Below are positions 35,183-47,002 of a stretch of 64,000 nt of DNA, one piece after another. This DNA comes from Nocardioides marinus (GTDB lineage Bacteria > Actinomycetota > Actinomycetes > Propionibacteriales > Nocardioidaceae). The notes beneath the pieces were generated by a model. That model was not told the origin of the DNA. It saw nothing but the letters and a program-made list of their open reading frames with translations, and searched no databases. Made by a program: the position numbers and the translations under genes. The stretch lies in the NCBI RefSeq assembly GCF_013408145.1, contig NZ_JACBZI010000001.1, positions 2,060,001 through 2,124,000 of the forward strand, written 5' to 3'. Each line of letters opens with the position of its first letter. Position 1 is the first letter of the stretch.

Positions 35183-36484
35183 CTAGACGGCCCGCCAACA
35201 GGCGGCGACGCGGTCCCAGATGGCGTGGGCGAGGGCGCCCTTGGAGCCGTGCGGGACCTCGACGTAGGAGCCGTCGGACTCCAGGATCACGGCCTCGTTG
35301 TCGGGGCTGCCGAAGACCGCTCCCCCGCTGACGTCGTTGACCACGAGCAGGTCGCAGCCCTTGCGGGCGAGCTTGGCGCGGGCCAGGTCGAGCACCGACC
35401 CGGTGGCGTCGCCGGTCTCGGCGGCGAAGCCGACGACCACCTGGCCGCCCGCGGGTCGCTCGGCGGCCAGCTCACGCAGGATGTCGGGGTTCTGCTCCAG
35501 CTCGATCGCCGGCGCCGAGCCGTCCTCGGCCTTCTTGATCTTGGCGTCGCTGCGGTTCAGGGGCCGGAAGTCGGCCGGGGCGGCCGCCATGACGACGGCG
35601 TCGGCACCTGCGGCGGCACCGAGCACCGCCTCGCGCAGCTCGGCGGTGGTCTCGACCCGCACCACGTCGACGCCTGCGGGGTCGGCCAGGGCGGTGTTGG
35701 CGGCCACCAGGGTCACCTTCGCCCCACGCGAGGCCGCCGCCCGGGCCAGGGCGTAGCCCTGCAGGCCCGAGGACCGGTTGCCGAGGAACCGGACGGGGTC
35801 GAGGTACTCCCGTGTGCCCCCGGCGCTGACCACCACGTGGCGACCCTCGAGGTCCTGCGCGGTCTCACCGTCGCGCTCGAGCACCTCGCGGCAGAAGGCG
35901 AACACCTCCGCCGGCTCGGGCAGTCGGCCCTTGCCCGTGTCGGCACCGGTCAGCCGGCCCTCGGCGGGCTCGAGCACGAGCACGCCGCGCTCGCGCAGCG
36001 TGGCGACGTTGGCCCGGGTCGCGGGGTGCTCCCACATCTCGGTGTGCATGGCCGGGACCAGCACGACCGGGCACCGGGCGGTCAGCAGCGTGTTGGTCAG
36101 CAGGTCGTCGGCCAGGCCGTGCGCTGCCTTGGCGAGCAGGTCGGCGGTGGTGGGCGCGACCACGACGAGGTCGGCCTGCTGGCCGATCCGCACGTGCGGC
36201 ACCTCGTGGACGCGATCCCAGACCTGGTCGCTGACCGGCTTGCCCGACAGCGCCGACCAGGTCGCCGCCCCCACGAACTGCAGGGCCGAGGAGGTCGGCA
36301 CGACGGTGACGTCGTGGCCGGACTCGGTGAAGCGGCGCAGCAGCTCGCAGGACTTGTACGCGGCGATGCCGCCCCCGACGCCGAGGACGACCCGGGGCGC
36401 GTCGTGCTGCACGGCCTCAGAAATCGCAGAGAGCCGCTCCCCCGTCGGGGAAGCGGCCTCAGCGGTGCTGCGTGGCTCCGTCAC
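35183..36484 (-). CDS. coaBC: Bifunctional phosphopantothenoylcysteine decarboxylase / phosphopantothenate-cysteine ligase
   Basis: Two steps of coenzyme A synthesis. Residues about 28-205 form the flavin-dependent CoaC domain ([56 protein letters not shown]), and residues about 215-430 form the CTP-using CoaB domain ([27 protein letters not shown] and KIKK). PAMHTEMW, with His in place of Asn, is usual in actinobacteria. GTG at 36484 is used; the first 25 residues are poorly conserved so the start is uncertain. 10 bases after rpoZ. Confidence 0.94.
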   Translation of the reverse strand: MTEPRSTAEAASPTGERLSAISEAVQHDAPRVVLGVGGGIAAYKSCELLRRFTESGHDVTVVPTSSALQFVGAATWSALSGKPVSDQVWDRVHEVPHVRIGQQADLVVVAPTTADLLAKAAHGLADDLLTNTLLTARCPVVLVPAMHTEMWEHPATRANVATLRERGVLVLEPAEGRLTGADTGKGRLPEPAEVFAFCREVLERDGETAQDLEGRHVVVSAGGTREYLDPVRFLGNRSSGLQGYALARAAASRGAKVTLVAANTALADPAGVDVVRVETTAELREAVLGAAAGADAVVMAAAPADFRPLNRSDAKIKKAEDGSAPAIELEQNPDILRELAAERPAGGQVVVGFAAETGDATGSVLDLARAKLARKGCDLLVVNDVSGGAVFGSPDNEAVILESDGSYVEVPHGSKGALAHAIWDRVAACWRAV

Positions 36485-36494
36485 AGGCGGAGCG

Positions 36495-36824
36495 TCACTC
36501 CAGACCGGTCGCGGCGTCGGCGGCAGCGGCCTGGGCGGCGGCCTCCTCGGCGGCGAGCTCGGCCGGGTCGACGTGCTCGCAGGTGAGGAGGTCCTCGTTG
36601 ATCTCGCGCAGGGCGATCGAGAGCGGCTTCTCCTGCACGTGGGTCTCCACGAGGGGACCGACGTACTCCAGCAGGCCCTCGCCGAGCTGGGAGTAGTAGG
36701 CGTTGATCTGTCGGGCGCGCTTGGCGCCGTAGAGGACCAGCTGGTACTTGCTGTCCGTCTTGGTCAGCAGGTCGTCGATCGAGGGGTTGGTGACACCCTC
36801 GGCGGCGATGTTGGGAGCAGACAC
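36495..36824 (-). CDS. rpoZ: RNA polymerase omega subunit
   Basis: Small subunit that chaperones beta' into RNA polymerase. 109 residues with [35 protein letters not shown] and [17 protein letters not shown], typical of actinobacterial omega. The last 25 residues are an Ala/Glu-rich tail. GTG at 36824 is 14 bases after the gmk stop. Part of mihF-gmk-rpoZ-coaBC. Confidence 0.95.
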   Translation of the reverse strand: MSAPNIAAEGVTNPSIDDLLTKTDSKYQLVLYGAKRARQINAYYSQLGEGLLEYVGPLVETHVQEKPLSIALREINEDLLTCEHVDPAELAAEEAAAQAAAADAATGLE

Positions 36825-36838
36825 AGGTCTGGCGTTCC

Positions 36839-37498
36839 TCACGAGTCGTTGGACAAAGATGTGGACCCTCGCGGCGCCGGAGCGGCGGCCTCGGGGTCGA
36901 GCATCATCAAGGTTACCAAGTCGTCGGCGGCGGCACGAACTTCGTGGTTGACGATGGTCACGTCGAACTCCGGCTCGGCCGCCAGCTCCTCGCGTGCGGT
37001 GACCAGTCGACGCTCCCGCTCCTCCTCGCTCTCGGTGCCCCGGCCGACCAGCCGGCGCACCAGCTCCTCCCACGACGGGGGCTTCAGGAACACGAACAGT
37101 GCGTCCGGCATCGTGCGGCGCACCTGGCGCGCACCCTGCAGGTCGATCTCGAGCATCGAGGGGCGGCCGGCGCGCAGCGCCTCCTCGACCGGGCCGCGCG
37201 GGGTCCCGTAGCGCGCGGCCCTGTGCACCACCGCCCACTCCAGCAGGTCGTCGTCGGCCACCATCTGGTCGAACCGCTCGTCGGAGACGAAGTGGTAGTG
37301 CACGCCGTCGACCTCACCGGGGCGGGGAGCCCGGGTGGTGGCGGACACCGAGATCCACACATCGGGGTGCGAGTCGCGCACCGCGGCGGCGACGGTCCCC
37401 TTGCCGACGGCCGTGGGCCCGGCCAGGACGACCAGGCGGCTCCGACGGGGAGCGGTCTCGGTCCGGTGGAGGTGATCGGGGTGGTGCTGGTCGCTCAC
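36839..37498 (-). CDS. gmk: Guanylate kinase
   Basis: Phosphorylates GMP to GDP. 219 residues; P-loop [41 protein letters not shown] (GMP binding), [22 protein letters not shown] and [16 protein letters not shown] 37498 overlaps the mihF stop (GTGA), so translation is coupled. The C-terminus has about 20 extra residues. Confidence 0.96.
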   Translation of the reverse strand: MSDQHHPDHLHRTETAPRRSRLVVLAGPTAVGKGTVAAAVRDSHPDVWISVSATTRAPRPGEVDGVHYHFVSDERFDQMVADDDLLEWAVVHRAARYGTPRGPVEEALRAGRPSMLEIDLQGARQVRRTMPDALFVFLKPPSWEELVRRLVGRGTESEEERERRLVTAREELAAEPEFDVTIVNHEVRAAADDLVTLMMLDPEAAAPAPRGSTSLSNDS

Positions 37499-37818
37499 GC
37501 CGAGGTGCCGCCGAACTCCTTCTCGAGGGCGGCGACCTGCTTGGTGCCCAGCCCCCGGACCCGGCGGCTCTCGGCGATCCCGAGCCGCTCCATCACCTGA
37601 CGGGCGCGGACCTTGCCCAGGCCCGGCATCGACTGCAGCAGGTCGACGACCTTCATCTTGCCGATGACCTCGTTGGCCTGCCCCTCGTGGAGCACGTCGA
37701 TGATGGAGGCGCCGGAGTTCTTGAGCCGGTTCTTCACCTCTGCTCGCTCCCGGCGAGACGCTGCGGCCTTCTCGAGTGCCGCCTGGCGCTGTTCGGGGGT
37801 GAGGGGTGGGAGAGCCAC
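37495..37818 (-). CDS. mihF: Actinobacterial integration host factor (mIHF)
   Basis: Nucleoid-associated DNA-binding protein unrelated to enteric IHF. 107 residues: an N-terminal long helix ([29 protein letters not shown] is the family hallmark, given here as its key part [10 protein letters not shown] and RAEVKNRLK) followed by a helix-two-turn-helix module with [19 protein letters not shown] and [17 protein letters not shown] at 37818 has AAGGACG 7 bases upstream. First gene of the mihF-gmk-rpoZ-coaBC cluster. Confidence 0.95.
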   Translation of the reverse strand: MALPPLTPEQRQAALEKAAASRRERAEVKNRLKNSGASIIDVLHEGQANEVIGKMKVVDLLQSMPGLGKVRARQVMERLGIAESRRVRGLGTKQVAALEKEFGGTSA

Positions 37819-37883
37819 GGGTGGTCGTCCTTCGACTGCGAGTGTGATGGGAGCACGAGATGGGTCGGCCTGAGGTGGGCGTC

Positions 37884-37913
37884 AATCTAGTCAGAACTCT
37901 CAGAGCCCGGCAA
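37884..37913 (-). promoter_or_regulatory. Predicted mihF operon promoter
   Basis: On the minus strand TTGCCG (37908-37913) and TAGATT (37884-37889) are separated by 18 bases, in the gap between the lipoprotein gene and mihF. It gives a 5' UTR of about 60 bases with a Shine-Dalgarno. Confidence 0.55.
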
Positions 37914-37939
37914 ACATCGTGCCCGTCGCGGACGCCGCC

Positions 37940-38401
37940 TCAGCGGTAGAGCGGCGTCTGGCAGACGTCGCGCGCCTGGGTCTCGACCGACGCCATCGCC
38001 TGTGCGGTCTCGGGGCGTACCAGCTCGCGGGCGGCGGCGTCGACGGCGGTGCGCAGGGCGGGGTCCAGCCCGTCGGGCGGGTCGTCACGGTCGTAGTCGG
38101 ACGGGTCGAGACCGGCCTCGTCGAGCGCCCGCTCCAGCGCCTCGAGCCGGCCCACCACCTGCTGCCACTCGTCGGCGACGTCACGAGGCGCGGCGTCGCG
38201 CAGGTCGCGCAGCTGCGGGAGCACGTCGAGCAGGGCGTCCGGCCCGCCGGCCGCCACCGCCTCGCCGAGGGCTCGCTGGTGCTCCTCGACACGCTGGCAG
38301 TAGGTCTCGTAGGGGTCGGAGGAGCAGCCGACCAGGAGTCCCAGGAGCAGCGGCAGCACCACGACAGCGCCGACTCCGCCCCGCGGCGTACGACGGCTCA
38401 C
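37940..38401 (-). CDS. Secreted lipoprotein of unknown function
   Basis: 153-residue predicted lipoprotein: basic start MSRRTPRGG, hydrophobic segment VVVLPLLLGLLVGC with lipobox LLVGC, then a helical domain rich in Glu/Arg/Leu. Besides the lipid Cys there are two more, one near the start (TYCQR) and one at the end (DVCQTPLYR), which may form a disulphide clamping the helices. No known domain recognised. GTG at 38401 is 22 bases after the pyrF stop, so it may be the last gene of the car-pyr operon. Confidence 0.75.
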   Translation of the reverse strand: MSRRTPRGGVGAVVVLPLLLGLLVGCSSDPYETYCQRVEEHQRALGEAVAAGGPDALLDVLPQLRDLRDAAPRDVADEWQQVVGRLEALERALDEAGLDPSDYDRDDPPDGLDPALRTAVDAAARELVRPETAQAMASVETQARDVCQTPLYR

Positions 38402-38423
38402 CGCTCGGCCCTCAGCGGTGCTC

Positions 38424-39296
38424 TCACAGCTCGGCCAGCGCGTCGTTGGTGCGGCGCACGGCCTCGGCCATCGCCCCGACGTCCGGGCCGAGCCGCAGCA
38501 CCTCGCGCGAGGAGCTCGGCAGCACGTGACGGGCCTGCGCCCCGAAGATCCGTGCGATGTCGGCGACGGTGCCGCCCTGGGCGCCGAAGCCGGGGGCGAG
38601 GACCGGGCCGTTGAAGGCGAGGTCGGCCGACGTCGAGCCGATCGTCGCGCCGACGACGGCCCCGAAGGAGCCCAGCGGCTCCGCCCCGGCGTTGAGCCGG
38701 GCCAGGTGCGAGAGCACGCGGTCGGCGACCCGCTCCCCCGTCGTCTCGCCCTCGCCGTGGTCCGCGGTGAGGGCGTGCTGGACCTCCGGGCCCTCCTTGT
38801 TGGAGGTCAGCGCCAGCACGAACACGCCTGCGCCGTGCCGCTCGGCGGTCTCGACCATGGGATCGAGCGAGCCGAAGCCGAGGAAGGGGCTGGCCGTGAT
38901 GGCGTCGGAGGCCAGTGGCGAGGCGGGGTCGAGGTAGGCGTCGGCGTAGGCCTGGGAGGTCGAGCCGATGTCGCCGCGCTTGACGTCGAGCAGCACCAGC
39001 GCACCCGCGGCGCGGGACTCGGCGATGACCCGCTCCAGGACAGCCACCCCGCGGGAGCCGAAGCGCTCGTAGAACGCCGACTGCGGCTTGACCACCGAGC
39101 ACAGCGGGGCGACCGCCTCCACGACGGTGAGCGCGAAGCGCTCCAGGCCCGCCACGTCGTCGTCGAGTCCCCACTCGTGCAGCAGCGCCGCGTGGGGGTC
39201 GATGCCCACGCAGAAGGCACCGCGCTGCTCGACCGCGGTGTGCAGCCGGGCACCGAAGGGGGTGGGGCGGGAGGTGGGTGTGCTCATCGGGGTCAT
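38424..39296 (-). CDS. pyrF: Orotidine 5'-phosphate decarboxylase (long type)
   Basis: Final de novo UMP step. The 290-residue protein is the long (type 2) family usual in actinobacteria: FCVGIDPHAALLHEWGL, KPQSAFYERFG and the catalytic LLDVKRGDIGSTSQAYADAY with the Lys/Asp pair. ATG at 39296 gives an ATGA overlap with the upstream pyrD-like gene; a second ATG at 39287 is possible. Confidence 0.96.
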   Translation of the reverse strand: MTPMSTPTSRPTPFGARLHTAVEQRGAFCVGIDPHAALLHEWGLDDDVAGLERFALTVVEAVAPLCSVVKPQSAFYERFGSRGVAVLERVIAESRAAGALVLLDVKRGDIGSTSQAYADAYLDPASPLASDAITASPFLGFGSLDPMVETAERHGAGVFVLALTSNKEGPEVQHALTADHGEGETTGERVADRVLSHLARLNAGAEPLGSFGAVVGATIGSTSADLAFNGPVLAPGFGAQGGTVADIARIFGAQARHVLPSSSREVLRLGPDVGAMAEAVRRTNDALAEL

Positions 39297-40144
39297 GCTC
39301 CCTCATCGGGGCTCAGGGCGGCGGCGGTGCGCGCGGCGGTGGTGGGGTCGTGGAACAGGGCGGAGCCGACCTGGACGGCGACCGCGCCGCGGTCCAGGGC
39401 GTGGCGGGCGTCCTCGGGCGAGCCGATGCCCCCGCAGGCCACCACGTCGCAGTCGGCACCGGCCGCGTCGAGCGCGGACCGGGCGTCGGCGACGCAGCGC
39501 AGGGCCAGCGGGGCGATGGCCGGGCCGCTGAGCCCGGCGGGTCGACCGTCCGGCAGTGCCGCGGGCAGGGCGCCGCCGAGCACGACCGCGGCGGCACCGG
39601 CGTCGGCGGCGACCCTGACGGTCTCCGCGACGCGGACCGGGTCCGCGCGCAGCTTGGCCAGCACGGGGACCCCGCGCGGCAGCTCGCGCAGCACCGTGGA
39701 GACTGCGGCACCGACGTGGAAGGGCTCCCGGGCATCCAGCACGCCGAGCTCGGCGGCGTCGGGCACCGCGAGGTTGACCTCCACGGCGCTCACGCCGGGG
39801 GCGGTGGCCAGCCGGCGCGCCACCTCGGCGTACTCCCCCAGGTCCCGCGCCACGACCGAGACCACGACCCGGGCCCCCTCGGTGAGCAGCCAGGGCAGCT
39901 CGGTGGCCAGGAAGGCGTCGAGACCGGGGTTGGGCAGCCCGGTGGCGTGCACCAGCCCGGCCGGTGTCTCGGTGATCGTGGGGCCGCCCGCGCCGGGACG
40001 GGCGTCGCGGCTGATCGAGCGGGTGGTGAACGCGCCGTACGTCGAGAGCGGGGCGTACGCCGCCAGCTCCCGGCCGGTCCCGCCGCAGCCCGACGCCACC
40101 AGGACGGGCGAGGCCAGCGTCAGGCCCGCGACCCGGACGCTCAT
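39293..40144 (-). CDS. Class 1B dihydroorotate dehydrogenase-like protein lacking the catalytic Cys motif
   Basis: 283-residue TIM barrel clearly related to the PyrD subunit of the NAD-linked (PyrDK) enzyme: LTLASPVLVASGCGGTGRE, GLVHATGLPNPGLDAFLA and VVACGGIGSPEDARHALDRGAVAVQVGSALF. But where PyrD has N-x-SCPN with the Cys base, this reads VNLAVPDAAEL, and the usual TKS (FMN Lys) is TRS. The gene is intact and coupled by 4-base overlaps to pyrK and pyrF, so it is not a decaying pseudogene. It may have lost dihydroorotate oxidation or gained another flavin-dependent function. A complete class 2 PyrD is encoded upstream. Confidence 0.8.
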   Translation of the reverse strand: MSVRVAGLTLASPVLVASGCGGTGRELAAYAPLSTYGAFTTRSISRDARPGAGGPTITETPAGLVHATGLPNPGLDAFLATELPWLLTEGARVVVSVVARDLGEYAEVARRLATAPGVSAVEVNLAVPDAAELGVLDAREPFHVGAAVSTVLRELPRGVPVLAKLRADPVRVAETVRVAADAGAAAVVLGGALPAALPDGRPAGLSGPAIAPLALRCVADARSALDAAGADCDVVACGGIGSPEDARHALDRGAVAVQVGSALFHDPTTAARTAAALSPDEGA

Positions 40145-40968
40145 GCGCTCGCTCCCCGGGCCAGGTCGTCCCAGCGGACCCGGTCGCCACGGACGACCGG
40201 CCCGTCGGTGCAGGCGCGGGCGGTGCGGGCGACACCGTCCTCGCCCACGACGGGGACCGGGCAGCCCAGGCACAGCCCGGTGCCGCAGGTGGTGCGCTGC
40301 TCGAGCGCCACCTGGCTCCAGGCACCGTGCTCCTCCGCGGCAAGAGCGGCCGCATGGAGGGTGGTCGCGGGCCCGGCGGCGTAGACGACCGCGGCGCCCG
40401 AGCGCCGCAGCGCCTCGGGGAGCACGTCGGCGACGGATCCACGTGCCCCGACCGAGCCGTCGCCGGTGACGATCGTGACCGCGCGGGCCGTGCGGCGGGC
40501 CTCCAGCGCCGAGAGCAGGTGCGCCTCGTCGGGCGCCCCGAGGACCAGGTTGACGGGGCAGTCGCGCTCGCGCAGCCGCTCGGCCAGGGCGAACAGCGGC
40601 GCCGCGCCGTACCCCTCCCCCACGAGCAGCACCGGCACGGGCTCCTTGGGCAGCGCGAACGGCCGGCCGCCGAGCGGCCCGGTGACCTCCACGCGGTCGC
40701 CGCGCTGCCGGCCGGCCAGCCAGCGGGTGCCCTCGCCCCGCGGCTGCACGACCAGGGTCACGGTCGCGGCGTACCCGCCCAGCGGGCGCACCTGGTGGAT
40801 CCAGAAGGCGCGGCGAGCCAGGTGGTAGCCGCCGGTGCCGACCGAGACCGCCACGAACGCGCCGGGCCGGAACCGCTCGCCCACGCCCGGCGCCACCAGC
40901 GTTACGTGCTGGAAGGCACCGATCCGCTTGGAGGCCAGCACCTCCGCGGTGACGTGGACGGGACTCAT
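40141..40968 (-). CDS. pyrK: Dihydroorotate dehydrogenase electron-transfer subunit-like protein
   Basis: FAD and 2Fe-2S protein of the ferredoxin-reductase type that passes electrons from PyrD to NAD+. 275 residues: N-terminal FAD barrel (FRPGAFVAVSVG; HLARRAFWIHQV), NAD domain (LLVGEGYGAAPLFALAERL) and a C-terminal cluster site TTCGTGLCLGCPVPV...ARACTDGP with four Cys spaced C-x4-C-x2-C-x15-C. All cofactor motifs are intact, unlike its PyrD-like partner. ATG 40968 is preferred; GTG at 40977 is 3 codons upstream. It is 19 bases after the class 2 pyrD. Confidence 0.88.
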   Translation of the reverse strand: MSPVHVTAEVLASKRIGAFQHVTLVAPGVGERFRPGAFVAVSVGTGGYHLARRAFWIHQVRPLGGYAATVTLVVQPRGEGTRWLAGRQRGDRVEVTGPLGGRPFALPKEPVPVLLVGEGYGAAPLFALAERLRERDCPVNLVLGAPDEAHLLSALEARRTARAVTIVTGDGSVGARGSVADVLPEALRRSGAAVVYAAGPATTLHAAALAAEEHGAWSQVALEQRTTCGTGLCLGCPVPVVGEDGVARTARACTDGPVVRGDRVRWDDLARGASA

Positions 40969-40987
40969 CGGCGGCACATCCGGCGGG

Positions 40988-42060
40988 TCAGTCCTCCAGT
41001 CCGCGCACGATGCGGCGGGGCCAGCCCGGCCCCTCGTAGACGAAGGAGGTGTAGCCCTGCAGCAGGTCCGCGCCGGCGTCGAGGCGTTCCCGGGCGTCGT
41101 CGACCGTGGTGATGCCGCCGACGCCGATCAGCGTCAGACCGGAGGTCCCACGGTCGCCGATGCGCTCACGCAGCCGGCGCACGACCTCGCAGGAGCGTGC
41201 GGTCAACGGCCGGCCCGAGACGCCGCCGGCGCCCAGCGCCTCGACGTCCTCGGCCGGCGTGGAGAGACCGGCGCGGGAGATGGTCGTGTTGGTGGCGATG
41301 ACGCCGTCGAGCACGTCGTCGCGGCGACCCGCGAGCGCCATGTCGGCCACGGCGTCGACGTCCTCGTCGGCCAGGTCCGGGGCGATCTTGACCAGCAGCG
41401 GCACCCGGCGGTCACCCGTGGCGGCGTCGGCGACCCGGCGCACGTGCTCCAGCAACGGCTGGAGCTTCTCGACGGCCTGCAGGTTGCGCAGGCCGGGGGT
41501 GTTGGGCGAGGACACGTTGACCACGAGGTAGTCGGCGTACGGCGAGAGCAGGCGCGCACTGGTCTCGTAGTCGGCCTCCACGGCCGCCTGGTCGTCGTCG
41601 GGGACGACCTTGGACTTGCCGATGTTGACCCCGAGGACCGGGGCGTCCGCACCGGGGGCCCTGGCCGCGCGCCGACGCAGCCGCTCGGCGACCGCGTGCG
41701 CACCGTCGTTGTTGAAGCCCATCCGGTTGAGCACGGCGCCGTCGGCCGGCAGCCGGAAGAGCCGGGGCTGCGGGTTGCCGGGCTGCGCGAGGCCGGTGAC
41801 GGTGCCGATCTCGACGTGCCCGAAGCCCAGGGAACCCAGCGCGTCGATGCCGACGGCGTTCTTGTCGAAGCCCGCCGCCAGGCCCAGCACGTGCGGGAAG
41901 CGGATCCCCATCGCCTCGACCGGCGACCCCGTCGTACCCAGCATCGCGTGCGCCGCACGCAGCGCCGGCGCCCCGAGGCGCACCGCCCGGAAACCGAGGT
42001 GGTGCGCCCGCTCGGGGTCGATCCGGGTCGCGACGTGGGTGAAGAGGTGGTCGTAGAGCG

Positions 42061-42064
<4 letters not shown>
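40988..42064 (-). CDS. pyrD: Quinone-dependent dihydroorotate dehydrogenase (class 2)
   Basis: Membrane-associated oxidation of dihydroorotate to orotate coupled to quinone. 358 residues: N-terminal amphipathic helices ([22 protein letters not shown]) that bind the membrane, [32 protein letters not shown] and the catalytic-Ser motif [16 protein letters not shown], then [17 protein letters not shown]. All class 2 residues are present, so this should be the working dihydroorotate dehydrogenase. GTG 42064 overlaps the carB stop. Confidence 0.96.
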
Positions 42065-45419
<3,355 letters not shown>

Positions 45420-45420
<1 letters not shown>

Positions 45421-46580
45421 CAGAGACCACCCTCCATGAGCGCGACGAAACGGTCGAAGAGGTAGGCGGCATCGTGCGGTCCGGCCGCGGCCTCCGGGTG
45501 GTACTGGACGGAGAACGCCTTGAGGGCGCCGGCGGCGTCGCGGAGCTCGAGGCCCTCGACGACGTCGTCGTTGAGACAGACGTGGCTGACCGATGCCTCG
45601 CCGTACGGCGTGGTCGTGCTGCCCTCGAGGGGCGCGTCGACCGCGAAGCCGTGGTTGTGGGCGGTGACCTCGACCTTGCCGGTGGTGCGGTCCATCACGG
45701 GCTGGTTGATGCCGCGGTGGCCGTACTTGAGCTTGTAGGTCTCGAAGCCCAGGGCCCGACCGAAGAGCTGGTTGCCGAAGCAGATCCCGAAGTAGGGCAA
45801 GCCGCGCTCCAGGGCGCCGCGCAGGAGCTCGACCTGCGCGGTGGTGGCCGCCGGGTCGCCGGGGCCGTTGGAGAAGAAGAGCCCGTCGGGCTCCACGGCG
45901 AGCACGTCCTCGAGCGAGGAGGTGGCCGGCAGCACGTGGACCTCGATGCCGCGCTCGGCCATCCGGAACGGGGTCATGGTCTTGATGCCGAGGTCGAGGG
46001 CGGCCACGCGGAAGCGCGGGCCGTCGGTGGTCGAGCTCGTCGAGGCCGCGGGCACGACGTAGGCCTCGGCGGTGGAGACCTCGCCGGCCAGCTCGGAGCC
46101 GGCCATCTCGCCGGACTCCTTGACCCGCGCCAGCAGCGCGTCGGCGTCGGTGGTGGTGCTGGAGATGCCGACCCGCATCGCCCCGCGCTCGCGCAGGTGC
46201 CGGGTCAGGGCCCGGGTGTCGACGCCGGAGATGCCGACCACGCCCTGGGCCCGCAGCTCGTCGTCGAGGGAGCGGGTCGCCCGCCAGCTGCTGGGGACGC
46301 GGGCAGGGTCGCGGACGACGTACCCGGCCACCCAGATCTGACGGGACTCCGGGTCCTCGTCGTTGACGCCGGTGTTGCCGACGTGCGGGGCGGTCATCAC
46401 GACCACCTGGCGGTGGTAGGACGGGTCGGTCAGCGTCTCCTGGTAGCCGGTCATGCCGGTGTTGAAGACGGCCTCGCCGAAGGTCTCACCCTCGGCTCCG
46501 AATGCCTCGCCGTGGAAGGTGCGTCCGTCCTCGAGGACCAGGATCGCCGGCGCCGGCTGCGTGGGGGCATGCGAGGGCAC
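45420..46580 (-). CDS. carA: Carbamoyl-phosphate synthase small (glutaminase) subunit
   Basis: Hydrolyses glutamine and channels ammonia to CarB. 386 residues: CarA-specific N-domain ([39 protein letters not shown]) and class I glutaminase domain with [14 protein letters not shown] (nucleophilic Cys) and [13 protein letters not shown] (His-Glu). GTG at 46580 lies 5-6 bases after a strong AGAAGGAGGT site; the longer frame to 46604 would run through that site. The ribosome site is part of the PyrR-type leader hairpin. Confidence 0.97.
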
Positions 46581-46585
46581 GCCGT

Positions 46586-46629
46586 ACCTCCTTCTCCGCC
46601 TCACGGGACGGTGGTTAAAGGATGTTCGA
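46586..46629 (-). promoter_or_regulatory. PyrR-binding leader hairpin upstream of carA
   Basis: On the minus strand the leader reads TCGAACATCCTTTAAC, then GTCCCGTGAGGC (46598-46609), then AGAAGGAGGT. GUCCCGUGAGGC fits the PyrR binding-loop consensus (RUCCNGNGAGGY as I recall it). CCG/CGG plus CC/GG pairs enclose a CGUGA loop with a bulged U, and UCCUU can pair with AAGGA of the ribosome site, hiding it. A GATAGT -10 lies at 46641-46646. Almost identical to the pyrR leader. Confidence 0.82.
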
Positions 46630-46652
46630 GCGACGCCGAGACTATCAGCGGC

Positions 46653-46865
46653 TCACGCCACCTCGCGATCCCCGTCCACCATGGGCGCGCCCGCCCGGTC
46701 CTGCCGTGCGGACGCCAGGCGCAGCCGCTCGGTGGGCAGGCAGAAGAAGTGCCGGCGGACGCAGCGCACGCGGGCGTGCTCGACGGGGCCGTCGGTGCTC
46801 GACCAGACCTCACGACCGACGATCTCGGCCGGGGCCTGGCACTCGGGACAGGTGGTCAGCTCCAT
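46653..46865 (-). CDS. Small zinc-ribbon-like protein
   Basis: 70-residue hypothetical protein. It begins MELTTCPECQAPAEI and continues STDGPVEHARVRCVRRHFFCLP, so Cys-x2-Cys and a later Cys/His cluster could bind a metal. The same pattern is familiar from small actinobacterial proteins, which supports a real gene; function unknown. ATG at 46865 has GGGAG 6 bases upstream. It stands alone between carA and the antiporter gene. Confidence 0.7.
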   Translation of the reverse strand: MELTTCPECQAPAEIVGREVWSSTDGPVEHARVRCVRRHFFCLPTERLRLASARQDRAGAPMVDGDREVA

Positions 46866-47002
46866 GGTGGTCTCCCTCGGTGGCCGGCTGTCCCACCCAG
46901 CGTGCGGCGCCCGTGTTACCGGCAGGTCACCGAGCGGCGCACGTCACAGGCCCCCCTTCCGGGTGCCCGACCCTCCCGGACCGATGTCCTAGCCTCGCGC
47001 AC

